Source of the DNA: CAZHPA01 sp964533945
Lineage (GTDB): Bacteria > Bacillota > Clostridia > Lachnospirales > WRBF01
Direction: 5' to 3'
DNA: 13,185 bases
Assembly: GCA_964533945.1 (NCBI GenBank)
Contig: CAZHPA010000046.1
Coordinates: 1-13,185 of the forward strand
Every line of letters starts with the position of its first letter. Positions within the stretch are counted from its first letter, which is position 1. This document shows, one piece after another, positions 1 through 6,864 of the stretch. The position numbers and the translations under genes were made by a program. Below the pieces are notes generated by a model. The model made no database searches and had not been told where the DNA came from. It saw nothing but the letters and a program-made list of their open reading frames with translations.

Positions 1-22
1 CCGTTCCTGAACTTTTCCACAT
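1..22 (-). CDS. Possible first codons of IS607 tnpB (partial)
   Basis: About 37 bases after the tnpA stop, the minus strand shows AGAGGAG followed by ATG (20-22) or, in another frame, GTG (18-20). The GTG has the better ribosome-site spacing (5 versus 3 bases). IS607 elements usually carry tnpB, an RNA-guided nuclease related to Cas12, immediately downstream of tnpA. Only about seven codons are visible, too few to recognise the protein, so the call rests on position and the ribosome site. Confidence 0.3.
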
Positions 23-59
23 TAACTCCTCTTGTTGTTTTGTAGGGTATAACCTGATT

Positions 60-677
60 TTAATTGCTCTTATCATCTTCAAGCAGCTCCTTTGCCATTT
101 TCTTAGCCTTAGCAGCACGTTTTCCTTGAAGCCTGCAACTAAATACAGTTATTATTTGAACCAAATCTTCAACTACTTCTTCTTCACAAGTTTTTTCGGT
201 GTTATCTATAATTTCTATTTCAACATCTTTATATGCACAAATGTTTTTTATTAATTCATAGCCAAAACGTACTAATCTGTCTTTATACAAGATGACAACT
301 TTGCTAACTTGGTTTTGAAGAATTAGTTCTATTAGTTCATTCAACCCTTTCTTGTCGTAATTAATACCACTGCCAATATCTTGAATTATCTTGAATTGGT
401 AGCCTTTTGCGATTAAATAAGCTCTTACGCTATCAACTTGCCTTTCTAGGGCTTCCTTTTGCTTATTACCTGAAACTCTGCAATAACCAATAACAATTTT
501 CTTTTCAATGTTTGTTTGTCCATTAAATTCCCTCAATTGTTTATCAGTGTAATATCTGTAACCTGACTTTGGGTCTACATATTCAGGTTTTAATTTATCT
601 GATTTGTCCCAGTTACGCAGTGTTTGCTCTGTGCGGTTTATCATTTTAGCAAATTTACCGATTGAGTATTTTTTCAT
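60..677 (-). CDS. tnpA: IS607-type serine recombinase (transposase A) with MerR-like DNA-binding domain
   Basis: A 205-residue protein that catalyses excision and integration of the element by serine recombination. Residues 4-50 form a MerR-type helix-turn-helix (SIGKFAKMINRTEQTLRNW, then SGYRYYTDKQL). Residues 61-190 are the small serine recombinase domain, which begins IVIGYCRVSGNKQ; Ser69 in CRVS is the expected nucleophile. The conserved block KVVILYKDRLVRFGYEL follows, and the basic tail is typical of IS607. The ATG at 677 is chosen over an upstream in-frame GTG at 686 because GAGGTG sits 6 bases before it. The gene has a near-consensus promoter overlapped by a perfect palindrome. No stop or frameshift is visible, so the enzyme looks intact. 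Confidence 0.93.
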   Translation of the reverse strand: MKKYSIGKFAKMINRTEQTLRNWDKSDKLKPEYVDPKSGYRYYTDKQLREFNGQTNIEKKIVIGYCRVSGNKQKEALERQVDSVRAYLIAKGYQFKIIQDIGSGINYDKKGLNELIELILQNQVSKVVILYKDRLVRFGYELIKNICAYKDVEIEIIDNTEKTCEEEVVEDLVQIITVFSCRLQGKRAAKAKKMAKELLEDDKSN

Positions 678-695
678 AAGTATCACCTCTGTTTT

Positions 696-724
696 ATTAT
701 AACAGGGCTTGACTTTAAAGTCAA
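696..724 (-). promoter_or_regulatory. tnpA promoter with overlapping palindrome
   Basis: On the minus strand TTGACT (724-719), a 17-base spacer and TATAAT (701-696) make a near-perfect sigma-A promoter 19 bases before the tnpA ATG. The -35 box is half of a perfect 16-base palindrome, TTGACTTTAAAGTCAA (709-724). A protein bound there would block polymerase, so this is a candidate operator; the natural candidate is the MerR-like domain of TnpA itself. Confidence 0.75.
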
Positions 725-763
725 TACTATTTACATATATTTTATAATCATTTTATAAAGTTT

Positions 764-1186
764 TCACCTTTTATTATAGAACGCTACTTCTATAACGCTC
801 CACTCACTAACCTCAGTCCCAGCACTCCAATATCTAACCCAAATTCTACTATCTGCTGCTTTAAATAGCATTTGATAGGCTTGGCGTTGATGAAGGCTTA
901 AAGCATTGTTATTGAAAGAAGTTACAGCAGCAATAGGAATGCTTAGTAATGCTGCATCTGTGTAAGTAGTTGTAAAGTCAAAATCTGAAGGAAAACCAGG
1001 TGTACCTTCTGTGGGATTAATAAAAACATGAATACCCGGAAGCCTGTATTCCCAAGTATTAAGCATTGTGTATGTAGTATGCACACGATAAACCATCTTC
1101 CCGGCTTCAAGTAAACTTATTGCTTTTAATATACTTGTTGATGGGTCGATGGCGGTTGTTGTATCGGTGTCTATTGAATAGTTGTA
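764..1186 (-). pseudogene. Tail-fibre-like protein, 5'-truncated remnant
   Basis: An open frame of 140 codons runs from just after a stop at 1187-1189 to a stop at 764. It has no convincing start: its first ATG is at 1096, but protein-like sequence continues upstream of it (IDTDTTTAIDPSTSILKAIS). The translation resembles the C-terminal part of phage or appendage tail proteins: a repetitive Thr/Asp stretch, then an aromatic-rich beta-type domain ending LHQRQAYQMLF...RIWVRYW...EWSVIEV. This ending recalls pyocin-knob-like tail domains. I infer a 3' fragment whose 5' part was lost. A short functional 110-residue protein from the ATG at 1096 is possible, but no ribosome site is evident. Family assignment is by eye and moderate. 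Confidence 0.5.
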
Positions 1187-1308
1187 TTAATTTTAGCGTA
1201 TATTTCAAATGCAATAACACACTTTTCTTACCTAGATTATGTTTCATATATCCAATTACTTCAGGCAATTACAATAATTTGTTGCCATATTTAGTGATAT
1301 TTATATAC

Positions 1309-1339
1309 AAAAACCACCTATAAGTATTAGGTGGTTTTT
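1309..1339. terminator. Bidirectional intrinsic terminator
   Basis: A perfect 12-base-pair stem (1309-1320 with 1328-1339) has a 7-base loop TAAGTAT. The arms start and end in A/T runs, so both strands produce a T tract after the hairpin. On the minus strand it lies about 90 bases downstream of the zinc-ribbon gene stop (1427) and probably ends that transcript. Confidence 0.8.
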
Positions 1340-1426
1340 TGAAGATTATTTATGAAATCTTGAATCTTTATTGTATAAGCGGTAGGACTAATGCTCATTT
1401 TATTTTTGTCCACTGCTGATAAAGTT

Positions 1427-2161
1427 TTATTTTTGCCAGCGCTTTAATGTAGGGAACCATTCTGTCATCATTTTTCTCGCCTCTTCTTCGCTCATTGCAG
1501 AATTATCAGAAACTACATGAGGCACACAAATTTCAATCATTTCTTCCATTGTTCCGTTAAATGTGAAAGCTCCGTTTTCAAGGCAGTATTTGCAATAATC
1601 AGTGCTTTTACTTCCATCAGTATTTGTTCCGTACATTTCATCAGCTTCCATAGGCATGCCACAGCACTCGCAAAATTTTGATGACTGAATTTTCGATTCC
1701 TCATCATGTAATGATATATAGATATAAATTTCTGCACTTTCCATGGTGCTGCCGCTTTGATATTCCTCGAAGTCACAGTCAAATTTACGGTTTATGTTTA
1801 ATTTCCATAAATTGCACCAAAATTCACTAACAGCTTTTTGTATATGACCTTTTACAATAAATTTTGCATATTTACCCGCTGATATTTTTCTTATAACAAC
1901 ATTTTCGGGCTGATTTTCTTCATTTAAAACTTCACAACAAGCCGCTGCATCATAATCACCAAGGTGATTACTTTCGTAATTTGAGTAAAGACCAATCTGC
2001 TTATCATTTGCCTTATGGTTGATTAAAGTGTATATACCTTTCTCAAAAAATTTATTCCATAATGCATCAATATTACTTTGCATATTTGGGTCATTGTTAT
2101 TTGTGCGGATAGTAATGCCTGCAACGATTTTTTCTTGCAACGTTACAATTTCATAATTCAT
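1427..2161 (-). CDS. GyrI-like effector-binding protein with C-terminal zinc ribbon
   Basis: A 244-residue cytosolic protein. Residues 1-150 look like the GyrI-like/AraC effector-binding fold (MNYEIVTLQEKIVAGITIRT, later RKISAGKYAKFIVKG), a family that binds small hydrophobic or cationic compounds. Residues 162-244 are a small putative zinc-ribbon domain with Cys pairs C164-x2-C167 and C190-x2-C193 and the motif YCKYCLENGAFTF. The fusion suggests a ligand- or drug-sensing protein; the reaction, if any, is unknown. I chose the ATG at 2161 over an upstream in-frame TTG (2179) because GAGG lies 8 bases before it. It sits about 70 bases downstream of a WYL regulator on the same strand, with its own extended -10 promoter, so the regulator may control it. 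Confidence 0.8.
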   Translation of the reverse strand: MNYEIVTLQEKIVAGITIRTNNNDPNMQSNIDALWNKFFEKGIYTLINHKANDKQIGLYSNYESNHLGDYDAAACCEVLNEENQPENVVIRKISAGKYAKFIVKGHIQKAVSEFWCNLWKLNINRKFDCDFEEYQSGSTMESAEIYIYISLHDEESKIQSSKFCECCGMPMEADEMYGTNTDGSKSTDYCKYCLENGAFTFNGTMEEMIEICVPHVVSDNSAMSEEEARKMMTEWFPTLKRWQK

Positions 2162-2195
2162 AGTAGCAACCTCTTTCAAGTTAAATTATGAAATT

Positions 2196-2229
2196 AGTAT
2201 ATCATAATAAATTTGACAACATCATGTCA
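2196..2229 (-). promoter_or_regulatory. Extended -10 promoter and inverted repeat ahead of the GyrI-like gene
   Basis: The minus strand reads TGATATACT (2204-2196), an extended -10 with the predicted start about 28 bases before the ATG at 2161. Just upstream is TGACA-N6-TGTCA (2214-2229), a short inverted repeat next to the stop codon of the WYL regulator. It could be an operator for that regulator. No good -35 at 17 bases is visible. Confidence 0.4.
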
Positions 2230-2231
2230 TA

Positions 2232-3125
2232 TTATAAATATTTTTTTAAGTTTTCTTCTAATTGCTCCTTGATAGTATTTTTAACATGCTCCGGTTCTAA
2301 AACCGTTGCAAAGCTACCAAAAGATAAAATATAACTGTAAACCCATTCATCCTTTATGAAATTCATTGCAACCGTATAACTGCCATCGTCATTTTGAATA
2401 ACATCCTTTTCTAAAAAATCATCATAAATTCTATACTTTTGTGAGGCATCTATTTTTACAATGACTTTTATCTGAGAGGGATTGAATTGATTTTCATCAG
2501 TCTTTGTGATTATTTTTCTTGGTGCATAGTTTTTATCCGTACATATGACATTTCGCATTCGACTTAGGCGAAATATTCTGGGCTCTTGTTTGTCGAGGCA
2601 AAAGCATTTTAAGTACCATGTTCTTTCCTTAAACCATAACACATAAGGCTCTACTATTCGCTTTGTTGATTTGCTCTGTGATGAAACATAGTCAAACGAA
2701 AGAAGTTTGCGGGAAAGAATTGCACGTTTTGCAGTTTCAAATTGTTCTTTCATTAAACCTCCCCAATCACTGTAATCAATTTCAATAAAGCTTGTGTTGT
2801 TTTCTCCAAACAGTAAGCTTAGTTTTGAGAGTGTGGTTTGCACTGAATCAGTATCTACAGCATTTAAGCTTTTTAACGCTAACAGAATATTGCTTTTTTC
2901 CGCTTCTGTTAGTATGACTTTATTTAATATAAAATCAGGCAACAGACTAACACCGCCACCTTTGCCTTTACTCATAAAAACCGGTATTCCGGCAGAAGAA
3001 AGTATTTCCACATCACGGTAAATTGTTCTTGTGGAAACCTCAAAACGCTCTGCAAGTTCTTTTGCAGTTATCTTATTTTTATCAAGCAATATATATACGA
3101 TTTCAAACAGCCTGTTTATTTGCAT
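2232..3125 (-). CDS. WYL-domain helix-turn-helix transcriptional regulator (YafY/DeoR-like)
   Basis: A 297-residue regulator. Residues 1-55 are a winged helix-turn-helix (ITAKELAERFEVSTRTIYRD). The rest is the WYL region, with the name motif W170-Y171-L172 in ERTWYLKCFC and the conserved FRLSRM at 185-190, followed by the C-terminal WCX-type extension. WYL domains are thought to bind nucleic acids or small ligands and are often found with defence or stress genes. The ATG at 3125 is preferred to a TTG at 3137 because the promoter's expected transcription start (about 3135) lies downstream of that TTG. The downstream GyrI-like gene is the obvious candidate target, alongside itself. No defects are visible. 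Confidence 0.9.
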   Translation of the reverse strand: MQINRLFEIVYILLDKNKITAKELAERFEVSTRTIYRDVEILSSAGIPVFMSKGKGGGVSLLPDFILNKVILTEAEKSNILLALKSLNAVDTDSVQTTLSKLSLLFGENNTSFIEIDYSDWGGLMKEQFETAKRAILSRKLLSFDYVSSQSKSTKRIVEPYVLWFKERTWYLKCFCLDKQEPRIFRLSRMRNVICTDKNYAPRKIITKTDENQFNPSQIKVIVKIDASQKYRIYDDFLEKDVIQNDDGSYTVAMNFIKDEWVYSYILSFGSFATVLEPEHVKNTIKEQLEENLKKYL

Positions 3126-3141
3126 ATTTTCACCCAACTAT

Positions 3142-3177
3142 ATTATACCAAACAAATACAAGATTGTATGTTGTATT
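3142..3177 (-). promoter_or_regulatory. WYL regulator promoter with candidate operator
   Basis: TATAAT (3147-3142, minus) is a consensus -10, with a weak -35. Immediately upstream lies the palindrome ATACAA-GA-TTGTAT (3156-3169), followed by another TTGTATT (3171-3177), giving three half-sites across the -35 region. This arrangement suits autoregulation. The 5' leader would be only about 10 bases. Confidence 0.5.
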
Positions 3178-3210
3178 TACTTGGAATGTTTTAAAAGTTT
3201 GAAAAGAAAG

Positions 3211-3241
3211 AAATACCGATTGAAAAAATCAATCGGTATTT
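3211..3241. terminator. Intrinsic terminator after ribU
   Basis: A perfect 13-base-pair stem, 3211-3223 with 3229-3241, has an AAAAA loop. It lies 9 bases past the ribU stop (3250). The plus strand has the better T tract (TTTTATTTTATT); the minus tract is CTTTCTTTTC. It separates ribU from the WYL regulator, which is transcribed the same way. Confidence 0.8.
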
Positions 3242-3249
3242 TTATTTTA

Positions 3250-3894
3250 TTATAATACACCTTTAAGTACTAATATAAAAAACACACAAGTCGCAAGCAA
3301 GAGTAAGGATACTAAAATCAAGCTTATGTACCTAGACTTCTGTTGTTCTTCTACCGTATTAATTAGATTGCTCTTTTGTAGTGCTGTTTGCATTGGTTTA
3401 TATAAAAGTAAGGTAAAGGCGATATTTAATCCTGATTTAATTAAGTTAAACGGCAAAAAGACAGGAACGAGCATAGCAGCAACTGTTTCTCTTGGGTAGC
3501 CCATATAAATTGGAGTAATTAGATAATTCCATAAAAGCATAATTACTGTCATTAGTACACTGCCAAATACAAGCCCGATTATAACTCCTAAAATTGTTCG
3601 TTTTCTTTTGTAAACCGCCGCTGCTGTGCAAGCAAAGGCGCAAGTTGATATAATATTCATAACAAGCCCAATAAACCCTGTATCGCTTACGGTGAACATT
3701 TCAATAAGCGAAACAATGGTAGATATAATAAAAGCAGTAATAGGGTTAAACATATAGCCGCCAAGGGTTATTATAACATCTTTGGGGTCATACTTTAAAA
3801 ACATAATGATTGGTATTCGCCCCAAAACCATTACAACGTAGGCAAAGGCGCAAAGCATTCCAATGGCTGTGATTTTTTGCGTTCTTGTATTCAT
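3250..3894 (-). CDS. ribU: ECF transporter S component, riboflavin-specific (RibU-like)
   Basis: A 214-residue integral membrane protein with about six hydrophobic helices, the substrate-binding subunit of an energy-coupling-factor transporter. It pairs with a shared EcfT and EcfA ATPases that are not in this window. The family features are the N-terminal TAIGMLCAFAYVVMVLGRIP, then a loop with KYDPKDVIITLGGYMFNP (the DPKD/GG region typical of RibU), and a C-terminal helix pair. Riboflavin specificity is inferred chiefly from the FMN riboswitch in its leader, and the sequence agrees. AGGAGG sits 8 bases before the ATG. It is a single-gene unit: promoter 4173-4201, riboswitch, terminator, gene, terminator. 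Expression should fall when FMN is plentiful. Confidence 0.92.
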   Translation of the reverse strand: MNTRTQKITAIGMLCAFAYVVMVLGRIPIIMFLKYDPKDVIITLGGYMFNPITAFIISTIVSLIEMFTVSDTGFIGLVMNIISTCAFACTAAAVYKRKRTILGVIIGLVFGSVLMTVIMLLWNYLITPIYMGYPRETVAAMLVPVFLPFNLIKSGLNIAFTLLLYKPMQTALQKSNLINTVEEQQKSRYISLILVSLLLLATCVFFILVLKGVL

Positions 3895-3917
3895 AAGAAC
3901 AGCCTCCTAAAAATAAA

Positions 3918-3956
3918 TTAACACCCAAAAGAATGAAATTATCTTTCAGGTGTTAA
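3918..3956 (-). terminator. Riboswitch-controlled transcription terminator
   Basis: The minus-strand RNA forms UUAACACC (3956-3949) paired to GGUGUUAA (3925-3918), with a partly paired inner loop (GAAAG/CUUU). It is followed by a U-rich tail UUUAUUUUU, 70 bases after the FMN aptamer and just before the ribU ribosome site. This is the expression platform of the switch. Confidence 0.85.
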
Positions 3957-4017
3957 ATAAACAAGAGGTAGAAAAAAATCATTGTATCTCAAAGTACATG
4001 AAAATACTCTGCTTTTA

Positions 4018-4024
4018 TTAACAC
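4018..4024 (-). promoter_or_regulatory. Candidate antiterminator strand of the FMN riboswitch
   Basis: The RNA reads GUGUUAA here, directly after the aptamer. It is a perfect complement of the 5' arm of the terminator (UUAACAC, 3956-3950) and is a copy of the terminator's 3' arm, displaced by exactly 100 bases. Its first two bases (4024-4023) also belong to the end of the aptamer closing stem. Stem closure and antitermination would therefore compete. Confidence 0.55.
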
Positions 4025-4148
4025 ATCTTCTTTCATCCAGACTTTAACTGTTGGTCTTGGAGTTTCACCAAGTCTGCTTTGTGAGATATGCTCACTTAGC
4101 TTGCGGACTTTACCGCCAATCGGGAATTTCACCCTGCCCTGAAGATAT
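4023..4148 (-). ncRNA. FMN riboswitch (RFN element)
   Basis: On the minus strand the RFN consensus is present in order: AUCUUC, GGGCAGGGUGAAAUUCCC, GGCGGUA, GUCCGC-AAGC, a variable hairpin GUGAG...CUCAC, GCAGACUUGGUGAAACUCC, and AAAGUCUGGAUGAAAGAAG. The closing stem P1 is AUAUCUUC (4148-4141) with GAAGAUGU (4030-4023). The aptamer binds flavin mononucleotide. Two spots depart from the common consensus: AUUGGCGG in place of ACCGGCGG, and ACCAACAGUU in place of the usual CCGACAGU. It controls ribU through the terminator at 3918-3956. Confidence 0.96.
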
Positions 4149-4172
4149 TTCGTTATTCAGTTGTTTATATAT

Positions 4173-4201
4173 TTTATACCACATAATTTATGAAAAGTCA
4201 A
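4173..4201 (-). promoter_or_regulatory. Promoter of the FMN riboswitch/ribU transcript
   Basis: TTGACT (4201-4196), a 17-base spacer and TATAAA (4178-4173) on the minus strand are followed by a predicted start near 4166, about 18 bases before the riboswitch P1 stem. The leader to the ribU ATG is about 270 bases. Confidence 0.8.
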
Positions 4202-4406
4202 TTATAATGATGGGCGGTTGTCAAAAAATAAAAAAGACCTTGCCGATTCATCACCTGCCCATCCAAAATAAGAGGCGGGAGAATTCTTGATAAATATTGA
4301 TTAAAAGATATGTTGTCATTAATACAATTACATTATTTCATTCTATTAGTATATAACAGCAACGTTAACATGCTCTAATTTATTTTTTATTTTGGAACAA
4401 CTTACA

Positions 4407-4436
4407 TTGGCATGTGTTTAATTTTTATTGTATAAT
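4407..4436 (+). promoter_or_regulatory. Promoter of the FtsH-like gene
   Basis: TTGGCA (4407-4412), an 18-base spacer and TATAAT (4431-4436) lie about 50 bases before the chosen ATG. An in-frame ATG at 4414 falls inside this promoter, which argues against it as the start. The stretch 4202-4406 between the two divergent promoters holds no gene I can support. Confidence 0.75.
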
Positions 4437-4491
4437 ATATTTAAATATTTTTAAAATTAAAAGATTAAGATTAAAAGAGGGGGCGTATTTA

Positions 4492-6231
4492 ATGAAAAAG
4501 CTTTCAAAACATAGAATAATTGCAATATTAACAATATTTATTGCGTCAATTGTTTCGGCTTCTCTTTTATATTTGTATTTTTTCTCTGGCCAGGGTAAAG
4601 TTGAATATGTTAAATATACGCAATTTATTGAATCTGTTGAAAATGGCTCTGTTTCTCGTGTTAATATGCTAAATGGAAATAAAATAGAATTTTATACTGA
4701 AGATAACGATATTACTTACACAACTGATAACCCAAAAAGCGTAAACTTAAAAGAACAACTACTTTTAAAAGGCATTGAAGTTAAAGAAGAAAATTCTTTA
4801 GAGTCTTCATATATCTTTAGTACATTATTTTTTATTAGTGCAGCTTTTACTTTGTATAGAATAAGAGGCAGAAATACTTCAATAGCTTCAACAGCTTCGG
4901 CAAAAAGCAAATCATTGGCTTCAACACAAAAAGAATGTACATTTTCTGATATTGCAGGTAACGAGGAAGCCAAAGAAAGTGTTAAAGATATAGTAGACTT
5001 TATCAAACAGCCTCATAAATATGCAAAGTATGGGGCAAAAATGCCGTCAGGCGTTATATTTTATGGCCCTCCGGGAACAGGAAAAACATTAATGGCTAAA
5101 GCAATTGCTGGAGAATGCGGCGTCCCTTTTTTTGCGGTTAGCGGCTCCGATTTTGTTCAAATGTATGTTGGCGTTGGAGCAGGGCGTGTTAGAGATTTAT
5201 TTAAAAAAGCACGTTCGGCAGGAAAAGCCGTAATTTTTATTGATGAAATAGATGCTTTGGGCAAAAAACGAAGTAATTCTCCTAACGGCGGAAATGATGA
5301 AAGAGAGCAAACATTAAACGCACTACTAACAGAAATGAGCGGATTTAACGGAAGCGAAGGAATCGTTGTTATTGCAGCAACAAACCGACTCGACACACTG
5401 GACGAAGCGCTTTTAAGAGCCGGACGTTTTGACAGACAAATCGAAATTAATCTTCCGGATTTAAATGCACGTAAAAGCATACTTAAATACCATGCCAAAA
5501 ACAAACCTTTAGGTGAAGATGTTAATATTGATAGCTTGGCAAAAGAAACAGTATTTTTTAGCGGCGCAATGCTTGAGAATTTATTAAATGAGGCGGCAAT
5601 TATTGCAGCAAATAACGAGGCTGACAAAATCGTAAATGAGCATGTACAAAAAGCTTATTATACAATTATTGCCGGAAGCGAAAAGAAAGATAGAAGCAAT
5701 ATTAAGGATAGAGAACGCCGCATTACAGCTTTTCACGAAGCTGGTCATGCTTTGTCAACCAAATTGTTGCTTCCTGAAACATCTGTTTCAAAAATAACAA
5801 TAATTCCAAGTACAAAAGGCGCAGCGGGATTTTGTGTTAATGTTCCGCCCGAAAAAATGTACTATACTAAAAACGAATTAGAAAAAACTATAATTGTTAG
5901 TTTTAGCGGACGTGCAGCAGAAGAAATTGTTTTTGGAGAAGATAACATAACAACCGGTGCTTCAAATGATATTGAAAAAGCAACAAATATAATTAAAGAC
6001 TATGTTTTAAAATTTGGAATGAGCAAAACAATTGGGCTTTTAAATGCAAATGCTTTAAACAGCAAAGAAGAAAGTGTTTTAAATGAATGCTACATAATTG
6101 CAAACAAATTATACGAACAAGCAAAGCAAATTTTAAGTAAAAATTACAGCACATTAGAAAATATTGCAAATGCGCTTATTGCTAAAGAAGTTCTTTGCGA
6201 AGAAGAGCTTGATAAAATAGTTTTTAATTAA
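4492..6231 (+). CDS. FtsH-like membrane AAA+ zinc metalloprotease (short paralogue type)
   Basis: A 579-residue ATP-driven membrane protease that degrades membrane and cytosolic proteins. Order: TM1 (about 9-31), small FtsH extracytoplasmic domain (37-105), TM2 (about 106-124), AAA+ module, then M41 protease. Visible motifs are Walker A GPPGTGKT (192-199), pore loop MYVGVGAGR, Walker B VIFIDEID (247-254), the second region of homology from ATN (296-298) with arginine fingers R312 and R315, zinc site HEAGH (415-419), and third ligand D493 in GASNDIEKA. All catalytic residues are present. The C-terminus is short, without the acidic or Gly-rich tail common in housekeeping FtsH, and the gene stands alone rather than beside tilS/hpt, so it may be an accessory paralogue. 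GAGGGGG lies 8 bases before the ATG. Confidence 0.93.
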   Translation: MKKLSKHRIIAILTIFIASIVSASLLYLYFFSGQGKVEYVKYTQFIESVENGSVSRVNMLNGNKIEFYTEDNDITYTTDNPKSVNLKEQLLLKGIEVKEENSLESSYIFSTLFFISAAFTLYRIRGRNTSIASTASAKSKSLASTQKECTFSDIAGNEEAKESVKDIVDFIKQPHKYAKYGAKMPSGVIFYGPPGTGKTLMAKAIAGECGVPFFAVSGSDFVQMYVGVGAGRVRDLFKKARSAGKAVIFIDEIDALGKKRSNSPNGGNDEREQTLNALLTEMSGFNGSEGIVVIAATNRLDTLDEALLRAGRFDRQIEINLPDLNARKSILKYHAKNKPLGEDVNIDSLAKETVFFSGAMLENLLNEAAIIAANNEADKIVNEHVQKAYYTIIAGSEKKDRSNIKDRERRITAFHEAGHALSTKLLLPETSVSKITIIPSTKGAAGFCVNVPPEKMYYTKNELEKTIIVSFSGRAAEEIVFGEDNITTGASNDIEKATNIIKDYVLKFGMSKTIGLLNANALNSKEESVLNECYIIANKLYEQAKQILSKNYSTLENIANALIAKEVLCEEELDKIVFN

Positions 6232-6238
6232 TTTACAC

Positions 6239-6272
6239 TAACCCTCCTGTTTGCATATTGACAGGAGGGTTA
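6239..6272. terminator. Strong terminator between convergent genes
   Basis: A perfect 12-base-pair stem TAACCCTCCTGT / ACAGGAGGGTTA has a 10-base loop and is followed by ATTTATTTTA. It ends the FtsH-like transcript 7 bases after the stop. From the other side it lies just past the stop (6280) of the peptidoglycan-binding remnant. Confidence 0.88.
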
Positions 6273-6279
6273 ATTTATT

Positions 6280-6864
6280 TTATCTGCTTACTAGTTTTGC
6301 AACTGCAACATATATTTCTGATATTTTATACCATGTTGCAAATCCAACAATTCCATCGGCAGCAAGATTAAAGATTTTTTGGAACGTTTGAACTGACTGT
6401 CTTGTTGCCTCTCCGAATATACCATCTGCTTTTAATTTTTTAATTAACGGGTAGTTATTTGAAATAACGTTTAATTGTTCTTGAATAGTTTTTACGTTAG
6501 GTCCTGTTGAACCTTTTTGTAAAGGATAGCCTGGGTACGAGCTAGGCACGCCACTTACTTTTGGTGCTTTTAATAAGTAAATGTTTTGCCCATAATATCT
6601 TTTTAAAATGTCTATATATGAGAAACCTTGGTCGCCTAAATATTTGCTGCCCCATTGGCTTAAAGCGGTTGGACACGTTGACCTTATACCATCGCAATAT
6701 TGAGTAAATAAAGGCTGACGTATACCGGGTTTTGTAACATATGTTGTAAAAATATTATCAACAATTGTTGATATTTCCTTAAAAACATTTCTTCCATAAA
6801 AAAACGCTTGGTCGTATGCAGTTGAATATATTAATAAATGGTTAATACGTGCAACAACTAAAAT
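6280..6864 (-). pseudogene. SpoIID-like/peptidoglycan-binding protein, 5'-truncated
   Basis: The frame is open from 6864 to the stop at 6280 (about 194 residues) but contains no ATG. The first part, from about 6840, reads like the C-terminal half of a SpoIID-like domain: STAYDQAFFYGRNVF, then PLFTQYCDG, then ALSQWGSKYLGDQGF and ILKRYYGQNI. The last 85 residues are a peptidoglycan-binding type 1 repeat (YPLQKGSTGPNVKTIQEQL, then ADGIFGEATRQSVQTFQ, then GIVGFATWYKI). This two-part build matches proteins I associate with clostridial spore-cortex or wall work. The N-terminal part is missing and replaced by an RloB fragment, so it is probably dead. A GTG at 6549 could start an 89-residue binding domain, but no ribosome site supports it. 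Confidence 0.82.

Larger units (their letters stand above)
1..725 (-). mobile_element. IS607-family insertion sequence, partial (cut by the left edge)
   Basis: The element is recognised from its recombinase gene (60-677, minus). This gene has the MerR-type helix-turn-helix plus small serine recombinase build that is diagnostic of IS607-type TnpA. A possible start of the usual second gene, tnpB, lies at the window edge. IS607 elements have no terminal inverted repeats and make no target duplication, so the outer end cannot be fixed from sequence alone. I set it just upstream of the tnpA promoter; it could lie anywhere up to about 764, where a tail-fibre-like remnant ends. The rest of the element is outside the window. 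Confidence 0.7.

Noticed and set aside
1201..1308. Search for a missing 5' part of the tail-like gene
   Set aside because: No frame on the minus strand continues the protein beyond the stops at 1187-1195, and an ATG near 1245 opens an unrelated out-of-phase frame.
4209..4263. GATGGGC/GCCCATC inverted repeat with a 41-base loop
   Set aside because: The arms are only seven bases and far apart, with no tail or conserved feature; this can occur by chance.
4051..4290. 79-codon open frame on the plus strand
   Set aside because: It lies antisense across the FMN riboswitch and its promoter, and its translation has no protein-like character.
5157..5627. 156-codon minus-strand frame
   Set aside because: It is antisense to the FtsH AAA+ core, whose motifs leave no doubt about the coding strand.
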